Assembly (NCBI RefSeq): GCF_001458395.1
Contig: NZ_CYSR01000030.1
Location: 186,001 to 250,000, forward strand
Direction of reading: 5' to 3'
Origin: Leisingera aquaemixtae
Lineage (GTDB): Bacteria > Pseudomonadota > Alphaproteobacteria > Rhodobacterales > Rhodobacteraceae
DNA: 64,000 nt
The position numbers and the translations under genes are program-made. Of this stretch, positions 42,313 to 51,019 are shown piece by piece. Within the stretch, counting starts at the first letter, position 1, and each line of letters begins with the position of its first letter. A model generated the notes under the pieces. The model did no database searches and was not told the DNA's origin. It saw only the letters and a program-made list of their open reading frames with translations.

Positions 42313-42338
42313 AAGCCTGCCCCGGGACGGGCAGGCTT
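42313..42338 (-). terminator. Terminator of the DUF882 gene
   Basis: AAGCCTGCCC and GGGCAGGCTT form a 10-bp stem with a six-base loop; on the minus strand it is followed by a T-rich tract (TTTTTAATTTT). It lies 25 bases after the DUF882 gene stop. Confidence 0.85.
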
Positions 42339-42362
42339 GCATTCTTGCAATACCAGCTGCGG

Positions 42363-42932
42363 TCAGCCGCGCCAGGTGCGGACAACGCCGCAATCCATAT
42401 GCACAAAATTCGAACGCTGATACTTGCCCACACCGCCGGCCCGGCAGGCTTCGGCGGCTTTGGCCATCTGCGACACCGAACGCGATGCCAGCCGCAGGTC
42501 GGCGGCTTGGCCGCGCATGTGCAGCGAATTTTTGGCCACACCGCGCGAGCGGCTGCGCAGCATCGCGTTGGTTTTGGGGCTGCGGTAGCCCGACAGCAGC
42601 ATGTAGGGCTCGTTCACATCCAGAAGATTGTGCGAGGCCGCCATGATGTCGATGGTGCGAAGGTCGATTTCCTTAACATCATCGGTGCGCCAGTCGCGCA
42701 TGAAGTGATTGATTTCCTTGACCGCGTCTTTGATGTATTGGCCGTCGATCCAGTAGACCATGTCCACACGCTCGCCGGTGCGGCCGGAGTACATGCGGAT
42801 GCGCCGGATGTCACCGCCGCCGCGCAGGAAGCCTGCTGCATTTGAGAAAGTTGGGGCTGCTGTTACTGCGGTTGCAGCAAAAACACCCAAAAGAGAACGC
42901 CGGGAGATCCCCGTGCCCGTGGTTTCTGCCAT
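42363..42932 (-). CDS. Tat-exported DUF882 / M15-type murein peptidase
   Basis: A 189-residue protein with a twin-arginine signal (ISRRSLLG, R11-R12) and hydrophobic stretch to about residue 32. The mature part is a DUF882/peptidase M15 domain with zinc ligands in NSLHMRGQAADLR and FVHMDCG and the SGYRSPKTNAML motif. Relatives such as E. coli YcbK/MepK cut cross-links in peptidoglycan. A periplasmic cell-wall role is therefore likely. It is divergent from the L,D-transpeptidase gene with about 350 bases between them, so two opposite cell-wall enzymes share one intergenic region. Confidence 0.88.
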   Translation of the reverse strand: MAETTGTGISRRSLLGVFAATAVTAAPTFSNAAGFLRGGGDIRRIRMYSGRTGERVDMVYWIDGQYIKDAVKEINHFMRDWRTDDVKEIDLRTIDIMAASHNLLDVNEPYMLLSGYRSPKTNAMLRSRSRGVAKNSLHMRGQAADLRLASRSVSQMAKAAEACRAGGVGKYQRSNFVHMDCGVVRTWRG

Positions 42933-43280
42933 TGATACTGCGCCGTCCCGTACGCTGTTAGTCCTGCCTAAATGCCCGATGTTACGGGCTCGTCAACGCT
43001 CGTAGTTAACGTGCGGCATGTATGGCACAGTGAGAATCCTGTTCCAACATTTCTTTGCCGCACTGTAACGTATGACCGGTTTTTCGGCGATTTCTTGCGC
43101 AAAAGGGGAGGGGCATGGAACTTTTCCCCGCGACTGTTGCAGGCGGGTTTCATAGACGCGGCAACACTGCATCAGGGTTAACTTTTCGCAATTGTGAGTG
43201 GACAACGCAGGCTGGCATTTACCAGAATTTCAGATAGGCACTGCCAATATTGGAATAATCGGCACAAGGACCGGAGATTT
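42933..43280. other. 348-base intergenic region between two cell-wall genes
   Basis: This stretch separates the divergent DUF882 peptidase and L,D-transpeptidase genes. It is less GC-rich than its surroundings and contains several TTAAC/GTTAAC words but no full TTAA-N7-TTAA site. A 40-codon frame from ATG 43115 with a strong GGGGAGGGG ribosome-site-like run is visible, but nothing else supports it as a gene. I see no tRNA or terminator. Confidence 0.5.
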
Positions 43281-44906
43281 ATGACGCGCGCATCCGCTGG
43301 ATATGTATTGCCGGGACTTAAGGCGGGGCTGTTCGCCCTGGCCATGAGCGGCTTGGCCGGGAGCATGGCCGGGACCGCGCAGGCGGATATACCGGCGGCG
43401 TTCCGGCAGGCAGTGGCAGAGTCGGCCTCCGCCGATGACGCAGTTGCCAGATTTTACCGGGAGAATGGCTATCAGGCGATCTGGACGGGCGCGGATGAGG
43501 CCTCGCGCCAGCGCCGCAGCGCGCTGCTGGCCGCACTGAACGACATCCGCGCCCACGGGCTTCCGGACCGCTCGGCTGAGGTCAACGGCCTCCTGCAGCA
43601 GATGCAGCAGGCCCGCACCACCCGCGATTTCGGTTTGGTCGAGGCGGCGCTGAGCAAGGCGCTGGTGGATTATGCCACTGATCTGCAGACCGGCCTTCTG
43701 GTGCCGTCGCGGATTGATGATGGCATGGTACGCAAGAAGCATACTGTGGACGGCGCCAGCTTCCTGGCCGGTATCCGCGACGCCCAGCCCTTTGCCTATA
43801 TGCGCAGCCTGGTGCCCGCATCGCCCCAGTACCGCGGCCTGATGCGCGAGAAGCTGCGTCTGGAGCAGGTTCTGGCTGCCGGCGGCTGGGGTCCTGTGGT
43901 GCAGGCCAAGGCGCTGGAACCGGGCGAGCAGGGCCCGGCGGTCATTGCCCTGCGCAACCGGCTGATGGCGATGGGCTATCTGCCGCGCAGCGCCGCGCGC
44001 AGCTATGACGCCGCGATGGTGCAGGCCGTGCAAAGCTTTCAGGCGGATCATGGTCTTGAAACGGATGGCGTGGCGGGTGCCGGCACCCTGGCAGAGGTCA
44101 ACAAACCGGTCAGCGACCGCCTGAAATCGGTGATCATCGCGATGGAGCGGGAGCGCTGGCTGACCCCGGACCGGGGCGAGCGCCATATCCTGGTCAACCA
44201 GACCGATTTCACCGCCAAGATCGTCGATAACGGCGATGTGACCTTTGAAACCCGCTCGGTCATCGGCAAGAACACCCACGACCGCCGCAGCCCCGAATTC
44301 TCAGACGAGATGGAGCATATGGTGATCAATCCGAGCTGGTATGTGCCGCGCTCGATCATCACCAAGGAATATCTGCCCAAGCTTCGGAACAACCCTAACG
44401 CCGTCGGCCACATCCAGATCACCGACCGGCGCGGCCGGGTGGTGAACCGCAACTCGGCCAATTTCGCGCAGTACACCGCGCGGAACTTCCCCTATTCCAT
44501 GCGCCAGCCCCCCAGCCGCAGCAACGCGCTGGGTCTGGTCAAGTTCATGTTCCCGAACAAATACAACATCTACCTGCACGACACCCCGCAAAAGAGCCTG
44601 TTTGCCCGCGAAGTGCGCGCCTTCTCGCATGGCTGCATCCGCCTGGCGCAGCCGTTTGAATTTGCCTATGCGCTGCTGGCGCGCCAGACTGAGGATCCCA
44701 AGGCCTTTTTCCACCGCATCCTGAACAGCGGCCAGGAAACCAAGGTCGAGCTGGAACAGAAGGTGCCGGTGCATATCATCTACCGGACCGCGGTGGTGTC
44801 CAGCAAAGGCCGTGCCGAATTCCGCCGCGATGTCTATGGCCGCGACGCCAAGATCTGGGCTGCACTGGAACGGGCAGGGGTGGTGCTGCCCAGCGTTCAA
44901 GGGTAA
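43281..44906 (+). CDS. L,D-transpeptidase (YcbB/LdtD-like)
   Basis: A 541-residue exported protein. The N-terminal signal spans roughly residues 1-36, ending in GTAQA. It is followed by an LdtD-type scaffold region, a peptidoglycan-binding domain (about 220-285, GPAVIALRNRLMAMGYL) and a YkuD catalytic domain (about 300-500) with the catalytic motif SHGCIRL: H450 and C452. The enzyme forms 3-3 cross-links between peptidoglycan stems in the periplasm. Size and domain order match the YcbB/LdtD group. The ATG at 43281 is preceded by ACCGGAG; a longer frame from 43194 would displace the signal peptide. It may be co-transcribed with lpxD, which begins 39 bases later. Confidence 0.93.
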   Translation: MTRASAGYVLPGLKAGLFALAMSGLAGSMAGTAQADIPAAFRQAVAESASADDAVARFYRENGYQAIWTGADEASRQRRSALLAALNDIRAHGLPDRSAEVNGLLQQMQQARTTRDFGLVEAALSKALVDYATDLQTGLLVPSRIDDGMVRKKHTVDGASFLAGIRDAQPFAYMRSLVPASPQYRGLMREKLRLEQVLAAGGWGPVVQAKALEPGEQGPAVIALRNRLMAMGYLPRSAARSYDAAMVQAVQSFQADHGLETDGVAGAGTLAEVNKPVSDRLKSVIIAMERERWLTPDRGERHILVNQTDFTAKIVDNGDVTFETRSVIGKNTHDRRSPEFSDEMEHMVINPSWYVPRSIITKEYLPKLRNNPNAVGHIQITDRRGRVVNRNSANFAQYTARNFPYSMRQPPSRSNALGLVKFMFPNKYNIYLHDTPQKSLFAREVRAFSHGCIRLAQPFEFAYALLARQTEDPKAFFHRILNSGQETKVELEQKVPVHIIYRTAVVSSKGRAEFRRDVYGRDAKIWAALERAGVVLPSVQG

Positions 44907-44945
44907 ATACCGGGCCCATACAGGATTATTCTGAAAGGGCCTGCC

Positions 44946-46019
44946 ATGTTCACAATCCGCCAGATCGCCGAGTCCCTGGGCGCCGAAGCCCAGGGCGACC
45001 TGGACCTGCAGATTGCAGGCGCGGCTGAACCGCAGGATGCCGAAGCCGGCCAGATTGCCATGGCGATGGCGCCGAAATACGCGGAAGGCCTGAAGGCAGG
45101 CAGTGCGCAGGCTGCAGTGCTGTGGGAAGGCGCGGACTGGAAGTCCTTCGGGCTTAAGGCCGCCATCTTTGCCCCGCGCCCGCGGATGACCATGTCCGGC
45201 GTGACCGCCATGCTGGACCGCGGCCAGGGGTTTCCCTCCGGCATCCACCCCTCCGCCGTTGTCGATCCCAGCGCCGAACTGGGCGAGGGTGTCTCCGTCG
45301 GGCCGCTGACGGTTGTTGCAGCCGGCGCAAAGATCGGCGCGGGGTCCGTGATCGGCCCGCACTGCTATATCGGCGCGGATGCGGTGATCGGCAGGGAGGC
45401 CCAGCTGCGGGAGATGGTCTCAATCGGCGCCCGCGCCACCATCGGCGACCGCTTCCGCGCCCAGCCGGGCGCGCGGGTCGGCGGCGACGGGTTCTCCTAT
45501 GTGACGCCGGAAGTGTCGGGCGCCGAAAACGCCCGCAAGACCCTGGGCGATCAGGGCGAGGCCAAGGCGCAATCCTGGGTCCGCATTCATTCGCTGGGGG
45601 CCGTTACCATCGGCGATGATGTGGAGCTAGGCTCCAACTGCACCATCGACAACGGCACCATCCGCGACACCGTGATCGGCCACGGCAGCAAGCTTGATAA
45701 CCTGGTTCACGTCGGCCACAACACCCGCGTCGGCAACGACTGCCTGCTGTGCGGCCAGACCGGGGTGTCCGGCTCGGTGGATATTGGCAACAACGTTGTG
45801 CTGGGCGGCCAGACCGGTGTGGTGGACAATATCTTTATCGGCGACGGCGTGATCGCCGGCGGCGGCACCAAGATTCTGTCGAATGTGCCCGCCGGGCGGG
45901 TGGTCATGGGCTACCCGGGCGTCAAGATGGAGACCCACACTGAGATGTATAAAGCACAGCGGCGCCTGCCGCGGCTGATGCGTGACATCGAATTGTTAAA
46001 AAAGGCTGTTTTCAAGTAA
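44946..46019 (+). CDS. lpxD: UDP-3-O-acylglucosamine N-acyltransferase LpxD
   Basis: A 357-residue left-handed beta-helix acyltransferase that adds the 3-hydroxyacyl chain to the 2-amino group of UDP-3-O-acylglucosamine, the third step of lipid A synthesis. The N-terminal uridine-binding domain (about 1-100) is followed by hexapeptide repeats and the catalytic histidine in DNLVHVGHNTRVG. Length is typical. It is not next to lpxA/fabZ as in enterics but is followed by an acyl carrier protein and a ketoacyl synthase, suggesting a special acyl donor route. Confidence 0.95.
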   Translation: MFTIRQIAESLGAEAQGDLDLQIAGAAEPQDAEAGQIAMAMAPKYAEGLKAGSAQAAVLWEGADWKSFGLKAAIFAPRPRMTMSGVTAMLDRGQGFPSGIHPSAVVDPSAELGEGVSVGPLTVVAAGAKIGAGSVIGPHCYIGADAVIGREAQLREMVSIGARATIGDRFRAQPGARVGGDGFSYVTPEVSGAENARKTLGDQGEAKAQSWVRIHSLGAVTIGDDVELGSNCTIDNGTIRDTVIGHGSKLDNLVHVGHNTRVGNDCLLCGQTGVSGSVDIGNNVVLGGQTGVVDNIFIGDGVIAGGGTKILSNVPAGRVVMGYPGVKMETHTEMYKAQRRLPRLMRDIELLKKAVFK

Positions 46020-46067
46020 CGGCCGAATACCTACATCAGCGCCAGGCAGAAAATCGGGAATCCCTAC

Positions 46068-46325
46068 ATGAGCACGCAGGACAAGGTCATTGCAATCATT
46101 GCCGAACAGGCGGTTCTGGAGCCGTCGGATGTGACCCTCGACAGCACCTTGGAGGATCTTGGCATCGACAGCCTGGGGCTGGTCGAAAGCATCTTTGCCA
46201 TTGAAGAGGAATTCGACATTTCAATTCCCTTCAATGCCAACGAGCCCGGGAAAAGCGATTTCGACATCTCCACTGTGGCGGCCATCGTCGCGGGCATCGA
46301 CAAGCTGATCCTGGAAAAGGCCTAA
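46068..46325 (+). CDS. Acyl carrier protein (specialised)
   Basis: An 85-residue ACP with the phosphopantetheine attachment serine S35 in GIDSLGLVES and an acidic helix II-III. It is not the house-keeping AcpP-like sequence: the DSL is followed by GLVESIFAIEEEFDISIP, and a PFNANEPGKSDFDIS loop precedes helix IV. It lies 48 bases after lpxD and 8 before a ketoacyl synthase gene. By comparison with AcpXL of rhizobia it may carry lipid A acyl chains, but it is shorter and its product is unproven. Confidence 0.87.
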   Translation: MSTQDKVIAIIAEQAVLEPSDVTLDSTLEDLGIDSLGLVESIFAIEEEFDISIPFNANEPGKSDFDISTVAAIVAGIDKLILEKA

Positions 46326-46333
46326 GCCCCCTC

Positions 46334-47542
46334 ATGAAGCGCGTTGTCATTACCGGGGCCGGGACCATCAATGCACTGGGCCATTCCGTGCCCGCCACGC
46401 TGGAGGCCATGCGCGAAGGCCGCTGCGGCATCGGCGACCTGGAATTCCGCGATGTGGAGCGGCTGGCGATCCGCATCGGCGGCCAGGTCCGCGGGTTCGA
46501 GGCGGAAGGCCGGTTCAACCGCCAGCAGATGAGCCTTTACGACCGCTTCACCCAGTTCACCCTGACCGCCGCCAAGGAAGCTATCGAACAATCCGGGCTG
46601 GAGTTTCATGGCGAGCTGTCGGCAAAGGCCGGGGTGGTTCTGGGCAACTCCGGCGGCGGTATGCAGACGCTGGATGAAAATTACCGCAGCGTTTACGAGG
46701 ACGGCAAGAACCGGGTGCATCCCTTTGTGGTGCCCAAGCTGATGAACAATGCCGCGGCCGGCCATGTGTCGATGCAATTCAACCTCAAGGGCCCCAGCTT
46801 TACCGTTTCCACCGCGTGCGCGTCCTCCAACCATGCGATGGCGCAGGCGTTTCAGATGGTGCGCTCGGGCATGAGCCCGGTGATGATCACCGGCGGTTCG
46901 GAATCGATGCTGTGCTTTGGCGGCGTGAAGGCCTGGGAGGGGCTTCGGGTAATGTCCAAGGACGCCTGCCGCCCGTTCAGCGCCAACCGCAACGGCATGG
47001 TTCAGGGCGAAGGGGCCGGCGTGTTCGTGTTCGAGGAATATGACCACGCCAAAGCGCGCGGCGCAGAAATTCTGTGCGAAGTCATCGGTTTCGCCATGTC
47101 TTCGGACGCTGCTGATATTGTCATGCCCAGCAAGCAGGGCGCCGCGCGGGCGATTGCCGGGGCGCTGCAGGATGCCCGCGTCAACGCGTCCGAGGTCGGC
47201 TATATCAACGCGCATGGCACCGGCACCGCGGCCAACGACAAAACCGAATGCGCCGCGGTTGCGGATGTGTTCGGCCCCCATGCCGACAGCCTGATGATCT
47301 CCTCAACCAAATCCATGCACGGCCACCTGATCGGCGGCACCGGCGCAGTGGAGCTGCTGGCCTGCATCATGGCGCTGCGCGACGGGGTGATTGCCCCGAC
47401 CATCGGCTATGAGGAGCCGGATCCGGAATGCGCCCTGGATGTGGTCCCGAACGAGGCGCGCGAGGCACGGGTCGAGGTGGCGCTGTCCAATGCTTTTGCC
47501 TTCGGCGGGCTGAACGCGGTGCTGGCCCTGCGCAGGGTCTGA
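46334..47542 (+). CDS. Beta-ketoacyl-ACP synthase (FabF-like)
   Basis: A 402-residue condensing enzyme of the KAS II class. The Cys-His-His triad is visible: C162 (STACASSNHA), the histidine in NAHGTGTAANDK and the one in STKSMHGHLIGGTGAVE. It elongates acyl chains bound to ACP with malonyl-ACP. Directly preceded by its own ACP and by lpxD, it probably makes a particular acyl chain for lipid A or another envelope lipid; no reductase or dehydratase genes accompany it, so those must come from general fatty-acid synthesis. The gene ends at a bidirectional terminator. Confidence 0.9.
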   Translation: MKRVVITGAGTINALGHSVPATLEAMREGRCGIGDLEFRDVERLAIRIGGQVRGFEAEGRFNRQQMSLYDRFTQFTLTAAKEAIEQSGLEFHGELSAKAGVVLGNSGGGMQTLDENYRSVYEDGKNRVHPFVVPKLMNNAAAGHVSMQFNLKGPSFTVSTACASSNHAMAQAFQMVRSGMSPVMITGGSESMLCFGGVKAWEGLRVMSKDACRPFSANRNGMVQGEGAGVFVFEEYDHAKARGAEILCEVIGFAMSSDAADIVMPSKQGAARAIAGALQDARVNASEVGYINAHGTGTAANDKTECAAVADVFGPHADSLMISSTKSMHGHLIGGTGAVELLACIMALRDGVIAPTIGYEEPDPECALDVVPNEAREARVEVALSNAFAFGGLNAVLALRRV

Positions 47543-47558
47543 GGGCCGGCAAACGGAA

Positions 47559-47588
47559 AACGCCGCGGCCCTAGGGGCGCGCGGCGTT
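47559..47588. terminator. Bidirectional terminator after the ketoacyl synthase and ialB
   Basis: AACGCCGCG and CGCGGCGTT pair in a 9-bp stem with a 12-base loop, followed by CCGGTTTTT on the plus strand and TTTTCC on the minus strand, between convergent genes. Confidence 0.75.
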
Positions 47589-47612
47589 CCGGTTTTTGGG
47601 AAGGTGCCAGCG

Positions 47613-48287
47613 TTACTGCTTGACCACGTCCACCACGTCATATCCTGCGGTGAAGCCGCTCAGCGACAGCTTCATCTCCACCACCTGGTCCGGAGCAGGC
47701 GCCGGGCGCAGCGACAGCGTGGCTTGCTTGCCTTTCTTGAAGGCGTCGATATCGCCTTGGGTCAGGCCGATCTGCGCCACGCAGCCCAGCTGGTTGCAGA
47801 AGGAATAGTTGTAACGCTTGGCCGGTGCGCCGTCGATCGAGATGGTCAGCGCGGCCGGCAGCAGGGTTTCCAGCGGCACGATCACGGTGGCGCCGGCAAC
47901 CGCCTGGCCGCCTTGCTGGTCAATCCGGAACAGCGACACCTCTGCAATCGGATTGCCTTGCGGACCCGCCAGAACCTGCAGCAGCGAGCAGGGGTCGGTC
48001 TCGCTCTCGGTTTTGATGCAGGCCAGATCCCAGTCGCCGTGCTTTTCTTTGGAATAGCGCTGGCCCAGTTGCGGGTCGGTGCTGACCGGTTCGCCAAGAT
48101 CCAGAATATCGTCCGCGGACGATTCCGCTTTTTCGCCTTGCTCAGCCTGTTGTTCGGACTGTTGGTCAGCCTGCTCCGCGGTTTCCGCCCCGGCGGTCTC
48201 CTCTTCCGCCGCTGTTTCCTGCGCTGCCAGCGGTGCGGTCATGGCCAGCAGTGCGGCCAGCGTGATCGGGGTCAGGGACTTCAACAT
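47613..48287 (-). CDS. Invasion-associated locus B (IalB) family protein
   Basis: A 224-residue periplasmic protein. The signal peptide ends at about residue 22 (APLAAQ). A low-complexity acidic/Gln linker (AEEETAGAETAEQADQQSEQ) of roughly 40 residues follows, then the IalB domain with DWDLACI, PCSLLQVL, YNYSFCNQLGCVAQIGL and a C-terminal beta-rich part. Four cysteines could form two disulfides. IalB was named in Bartonella for erythrocyte entry, but the family is common in free-living alphaproteobacteria, where its role is unclear. It is convergent with the ketoacyl synthase gene. Confidence 0.9.
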   Translation of the reverse strand: MLKSLTPITLAALLAMTAPLAAQETAAEEETAGAETAEQADQQSEQQAEQGEKAESSADDILDLGEPVSTDPQLGQRYSKEKHGDWDLACIKTESETDPCSLLQVLAGPQGNPIAEVSLFRIDQQGGQAVAGATVIVPLETLLPAALTISIDGAPAKRYNYSFCNQLGCVAQIGLTQGDIDAFKKGKQATLSLRPAPAPDQVVEMKLSLSGFTAGYDVVDVVKQ

Positions 48288-48419
48288 GAATGCCTCATTT
48301 TTCTACAGACGCTGCTTTTGCGTGTAACACGCTGCCCGGGCAGTGTCAGGTTAATATCAGGCGATCTGCGGGGAAAACCGCTCAATCTGCCTCAACCATG
48401 GAAGTTGCTGATTAAGAAC

Positions 48420-48448
48420 AAAAAAGGGAACCCGCTGGTTCCCTTTTT
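48420..48448 (-). terminator. Intrinsic terminator in the sRNA region
   Basis: A 12-bp perfect stem (48421-48432 with 48437-48448) with a four-base loop, T-run at the minus-strand end (48420-48425). The near-symmetric A/T flanks mean it could also act on the plus strand, but nothing upstream on that strand needs it. Confidence 0.75.
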
Positions 48449-48490
48449 CGTATTTGCGTCTCCCCGTCGGACTGGCCGACTTAGTTATTG
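48420..48490 (-). ncRNA. Candidate small RNA (about 70 nt)
   Basis: On the minus strand a TTGACC -35 (48520-48525), 17-base spacer and TAACGT -10 (48497-48502) would start RNA near 48490. The RNA would have a hairpin GTCGG-CCAGT-CCGAC, an unpaired GGGGAGACGCAAATACG-like stretch and a terminator stem AAAAAGGGAACC/GGTTCCCTTTTT ending in six Us. The -10 is weak. It matches no RNA family I can name. Confidence 0.45.
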
Positions 48491-48630
48491 CGTAGGACGT
48501 TACGAAAGGGCTGGCCATCGGTCAACATGCAACTTCAAAAAAATGCAGTGCAGCCCTGATTTGGCGAAAATAGCCGGCGATTGCGGCGGGATGCCGGCCG
48601 GGGTGCCTGTTTTACAGGCAGCTGCGCTGG

Positions 48631-48660
48631 AAAAAAGGAGGCCGTGCACAAGGCACGGCC
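48631..48660 (-). terminator. Second minus-strand terminator upstream of the sRNA candidate
   Basis: GGCCGTGC and GCACGGCC pair over 8 bp with a five-base loop (48640-48660). On the minus strand the stem is followed by TCC and six Ts (48631-48636). It would end a transcript starting between 48661 and the HerA-like gene start; that short stretch has no convincing open frame, so a second small RNA is possible. Confidence 0.6.
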
Positions 48661-48787
48661 AGTCTGACAGGGAGGAAATGTCCGCCGCGGCAACCGCAAG
48701 TGCAGGGGCGGGCAAGATTGACTATCGCACGGAAAAGTTAACGTTGTATTGTTATCCACAAGCAGACCATACAGGCAGGAGCGAGGC

Positions 48788-50332
48788 ATGACAGAACAGG
48801 TCTTTCTGGGCGGCGGCGGCGAGGATTACGGGACGCCGCAGGGGCTGGCCTTGAAATATGCCAACCGCCACGGGCTGATCGCCGGCGCAACCGGCACCGG
48901 CAAGACGGTGACGCTGCAGATCCTGGCCGAAGGGTTTTCCAATGCCGGCGTGCCGGTGATCCTGTCGGATGTGAAGGGGGACCTGTCTGGCCTGGCAAAG
49001 GCGGGCTCGGACAGCCACAAGCTGCACAGCGCCTTTACGTCCCGTGCGGAGAAGATTGGTTTTACCGGCTATGGCTACCATGCCTGTCCGGTCACGTTCT
49101 GGGACCTTTATGGCGCGCAGGGGCACCCGGTGCGCACCACGGTCGCCGAAATGGGCCCGTTGCTGCTGGCGCGCCTCCTGGAGCTGAGCGAGGCGCAGGA
49201 AGGCATCCTGAACATCGCTTTCCGGCTGGCCGACGATGAGGGGCTGCCGCTGCTGGACCTGAAGGACTTGCAGGCACTGCTGGTCTGGACCGGCGAGAAC
49301 CGCAGCCAGCTGTCGCTGCGCTACGGCAATGTCTCGCCCGCGTCGATCGGCGCAATTCAGCGCCGTCTGCTGGTGCTGGAAAACCAGGGCGGCGCGGGCC
49401 TGTTCGGGGAACCTGCCCTGGCGCTGAGCGACCTGATGCGCTGCGATGAGGCCGGCAGAGGCATGGTCAATATCCTGGCTGCGGACAAGCTGATGGCGGC
49501 GCCGGGCCTCTATGCGACGTTTCTGCTGTGGCTGCTCAGCGAGCTGTTCGAGGAACTGCCGGAGGTCGGGGACCCGGACAAGCCGCGGCTGGTGTTCTTC
49601 TTTGACGAGGCGCACCTGCTGTTTGACGACGCGCCCAAGGCGCTGATCGACAAGGTGGAGCAGGTGGCCCGGCTGATCCGCTCCAAGGGTGTGGGGGTGT
49701 ATTTCATCACCCAGAACCCGGCCGACGTGCCGGAGGATATTCTGGGCCAGCTTGGCAACCGCATCCAGCACGCGCTGCGTGCCTTCACCGCCAAGGACCG
49801 GAAGAACCTGCGGCTGGCTGCCGGGACCTACCGCGAGAACCCCCGGTTCCCGACCGAGGACGCCATCCGCGAAGTGGGCGTGGGCGAGGCGGTCACCTCG
49901 ATGCTGCAAAAGAAGGGGGTGCCCGGCGTGGTGGAGCGGACACTGATCCGCCCGCCCAGCACCCAGCTGGGGCCAATCACGGAACAAGAGCGGGCAGCGA
50001 TATTGAAAGCGTCCGATATGGCAGGAAAGTACGACACCCCGGTGGACCGCCGTTCGGCCTATGAGATCCTGGCGCAGCGGGCGCAAACAGCCGCGCAGGA
50101 GGCCGAAACCTCGGAAAACGAGGCGGAAGAGTCGGCGCAGCCGATGGCGCGGGAATTCAACGCCGCCCGCCGCTATTCGGGAACCCGGGTCAGCCGGTCA
50201 ACCTCGCGCTCTTACCGCGAGAAAGACACCTTTACCTCGGCGATGTCGGAAGCGGTGATCAAGGAGCTGAAGGGAACGACAGGCCGCCGCATCGTCCGCG
50301 GCATCCTCGGCAGCCTGTTCAGGGGGCGCTAG
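48788..50332 (+). CDS. HerA-like ATPase (DUF853, YjgR type)
   Basis: A 514-residue HerA/FtsK-fold ATPase of the DUF853 (YjgR) family. Walker A GATGTGKT is at 33-40, Walker B is [15 protein letters not shown], and [27 protein letters not shown] follows with the arginine-containing sensor. The C-terminal 80 residues are charged and low in complexity ([20 protein letters not shown], then Arg/Ser-rich). Such proteins are DNA-translocase-like, but their role is not defined; this one lacks a NurA nuclease neighbour. GGAGCGAGG precedes the ATG at 48788. It ends overlapping the convergent DUF2306 gene by 14 bases. Confidence 0.9.
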   Translation: MTEQVFLGGGGEDYGTPQGLALKYANRHGLIAGATGTGKTVTLQILAEGFSNAGVPVILSDVKGDLSGLAKAGSDSHKLHSAFTSRAEKIGFTGYGYHACPVTFWDLYGAQGHPVRTTVAEMGPLLLARLLELSEAQEGILNIAFRLADDEGLPLLDLKDLQALLVWTGENRSQLSLRYGNVSPASIGAIQRRLLVLENQGGAGLFGEPALALSDLMRCDEAGRGMVNILAADKLMAAPGLYATFLLWLLSELFEELPEVGDPDKPRLVFFFDEAHLLFDDAPKALIDKVEQVARLIRSKGVGVYFITQNPADVPEDILGQLGNRIQHALRAFTAKDRKNLRLAAGTYRENPRFPTEDAIREVGVGEAVTSMLQKKGVPGVVERTLIRPPSTQLGPITEQERAAILKASDMAGKYDTPVDRRSAYEILAQRAQTAAQEAETSENEAEESAQPMAREFNAARRYSGTRVSRSTSRSYREKDTFTSAMSEAVIKELKGTTGRRIVRGILGSLFRGR

Positions 50333-50996
50333 GGCGGCGCCTCAGGATAAGCTCCAGCAGCAGCAGCCAGGGCAGGTAAAAGCCGGCATTCATGAAGAGA
50401 TCGAACCCGCCGGTGAACTGCGGGTTCGATGCGGCCCCGCCGGTGGCCAGCGCCCACAGCCCGTATTGAACCCGGTACAGCCAGGACCCCATCGCAAGGA
50501 CCAGCAGCCGCAGCGCCCACCTGCGGTGGCGGGCGGTCTGGCCTTGCCGCGCCAGGCGGGCGGTTTGCAGGGCCGCGGCCAGCAGCAACAGGCCATAGAC
50601 CGAAAACCCTGTGTCCATCGGCCAGCCGCCAATCGTGCCCTGCCAGGCGGTAAAGGCCAGCCCGCCCGCCGCCGTCACGCAGGCCGCCAGGATAAGCAGG
50701 CGGCCCAGCCATCTGTGCAGCGCAGGCAGGCGCCCGCTGAGGCCCAGACCCAGCTGCAGCGGCGCCAGAACTGGCAGGGCGGCCCCGATCAGCATGTGCA
50801 AAGAGATGGCGGCATTGGACCAAGCAGCGCCCGGAACGAACAGATAGCTGTCTCTCTGCGGGCCGCCGCCCAGCCCATCGATCCCGAACACGGCGGCGTA
50901 ATAGCTGAAAGGCGCGGCCAGAAGCGCCAGAAAAACAAGGGCCGCAGCTTTCGCCGCGGCCCCCTTTGCAGTTTTCTTTTGCAGGCTGTGTTGCAC
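50319..50996 (-). CDS. DUF2306-like integral membrane protein
   Basis: About 225 residues with six or so hydrophobic helices; the segment [23 protein letters not shown], then LHRWLGRL and [10 protein letters not shown], is characteristic of DUF2306 membrane proteins, whose conserved histidines suggest heme or metal binding (function unknown). No ATG is available at the right place; GTG at 50994-50996 with GGGA upstream gives a protein starting with [13 protein letters not shown] longer frame reaching 51503 overlaps livM in another frame and is not credible. It lies directly behind livM on the same strand. Confidence 0.72.
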   Translation of the reverse strand: MQHSLQKKTAKGAAAKAAALVFLALLAAPFSYYAAVFGIDGLGGGPQRDSYLFVPGAAWSNAAISLHMLIGAALPVLAPLQLGLGLSGRLPALHRWLGRLLILAACVTAAGGLAFTAWQGTIGGWPMDTGFSVYGLLLLAAALQTARLARQGQTARHRRWALRLLVLAMGSWLYRVQYGLWALATGGAASNPQFTGGFDLFMNAGFYLPWLLLLELILRRRPSAP

Positions 50997-51019
50997 AAGA
51001 GCGATCCCAAAGCCGTTGC

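Larger units (their letters stand above)
48288..48787. other. 500-base non-coding region, possible small RNA locus
   Basis: No convincing open frame lies between ialB and the HerA-like gene. The stretch contains two minus-strand intrinsic terminators (48420-48448 and 48631-48660), a promoter-like element at 48497-48525 and several inverted repeats (for example CCTGT/ACAGG at 48606-48618). It therefore looks like RNA-coding or regulatory DNA rather than spacer. Confidence 0.55.

Noticed and set aside
43115-43237. 40-codon frame with a strong GGGGAGGGG ribosome-site-like run
   Set aside because: The composition is not protein-like and the purine run may be coincidental; it lies in a regulatory-looking divergent region. 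Worth checking only if ribosome profiling shows a signal.
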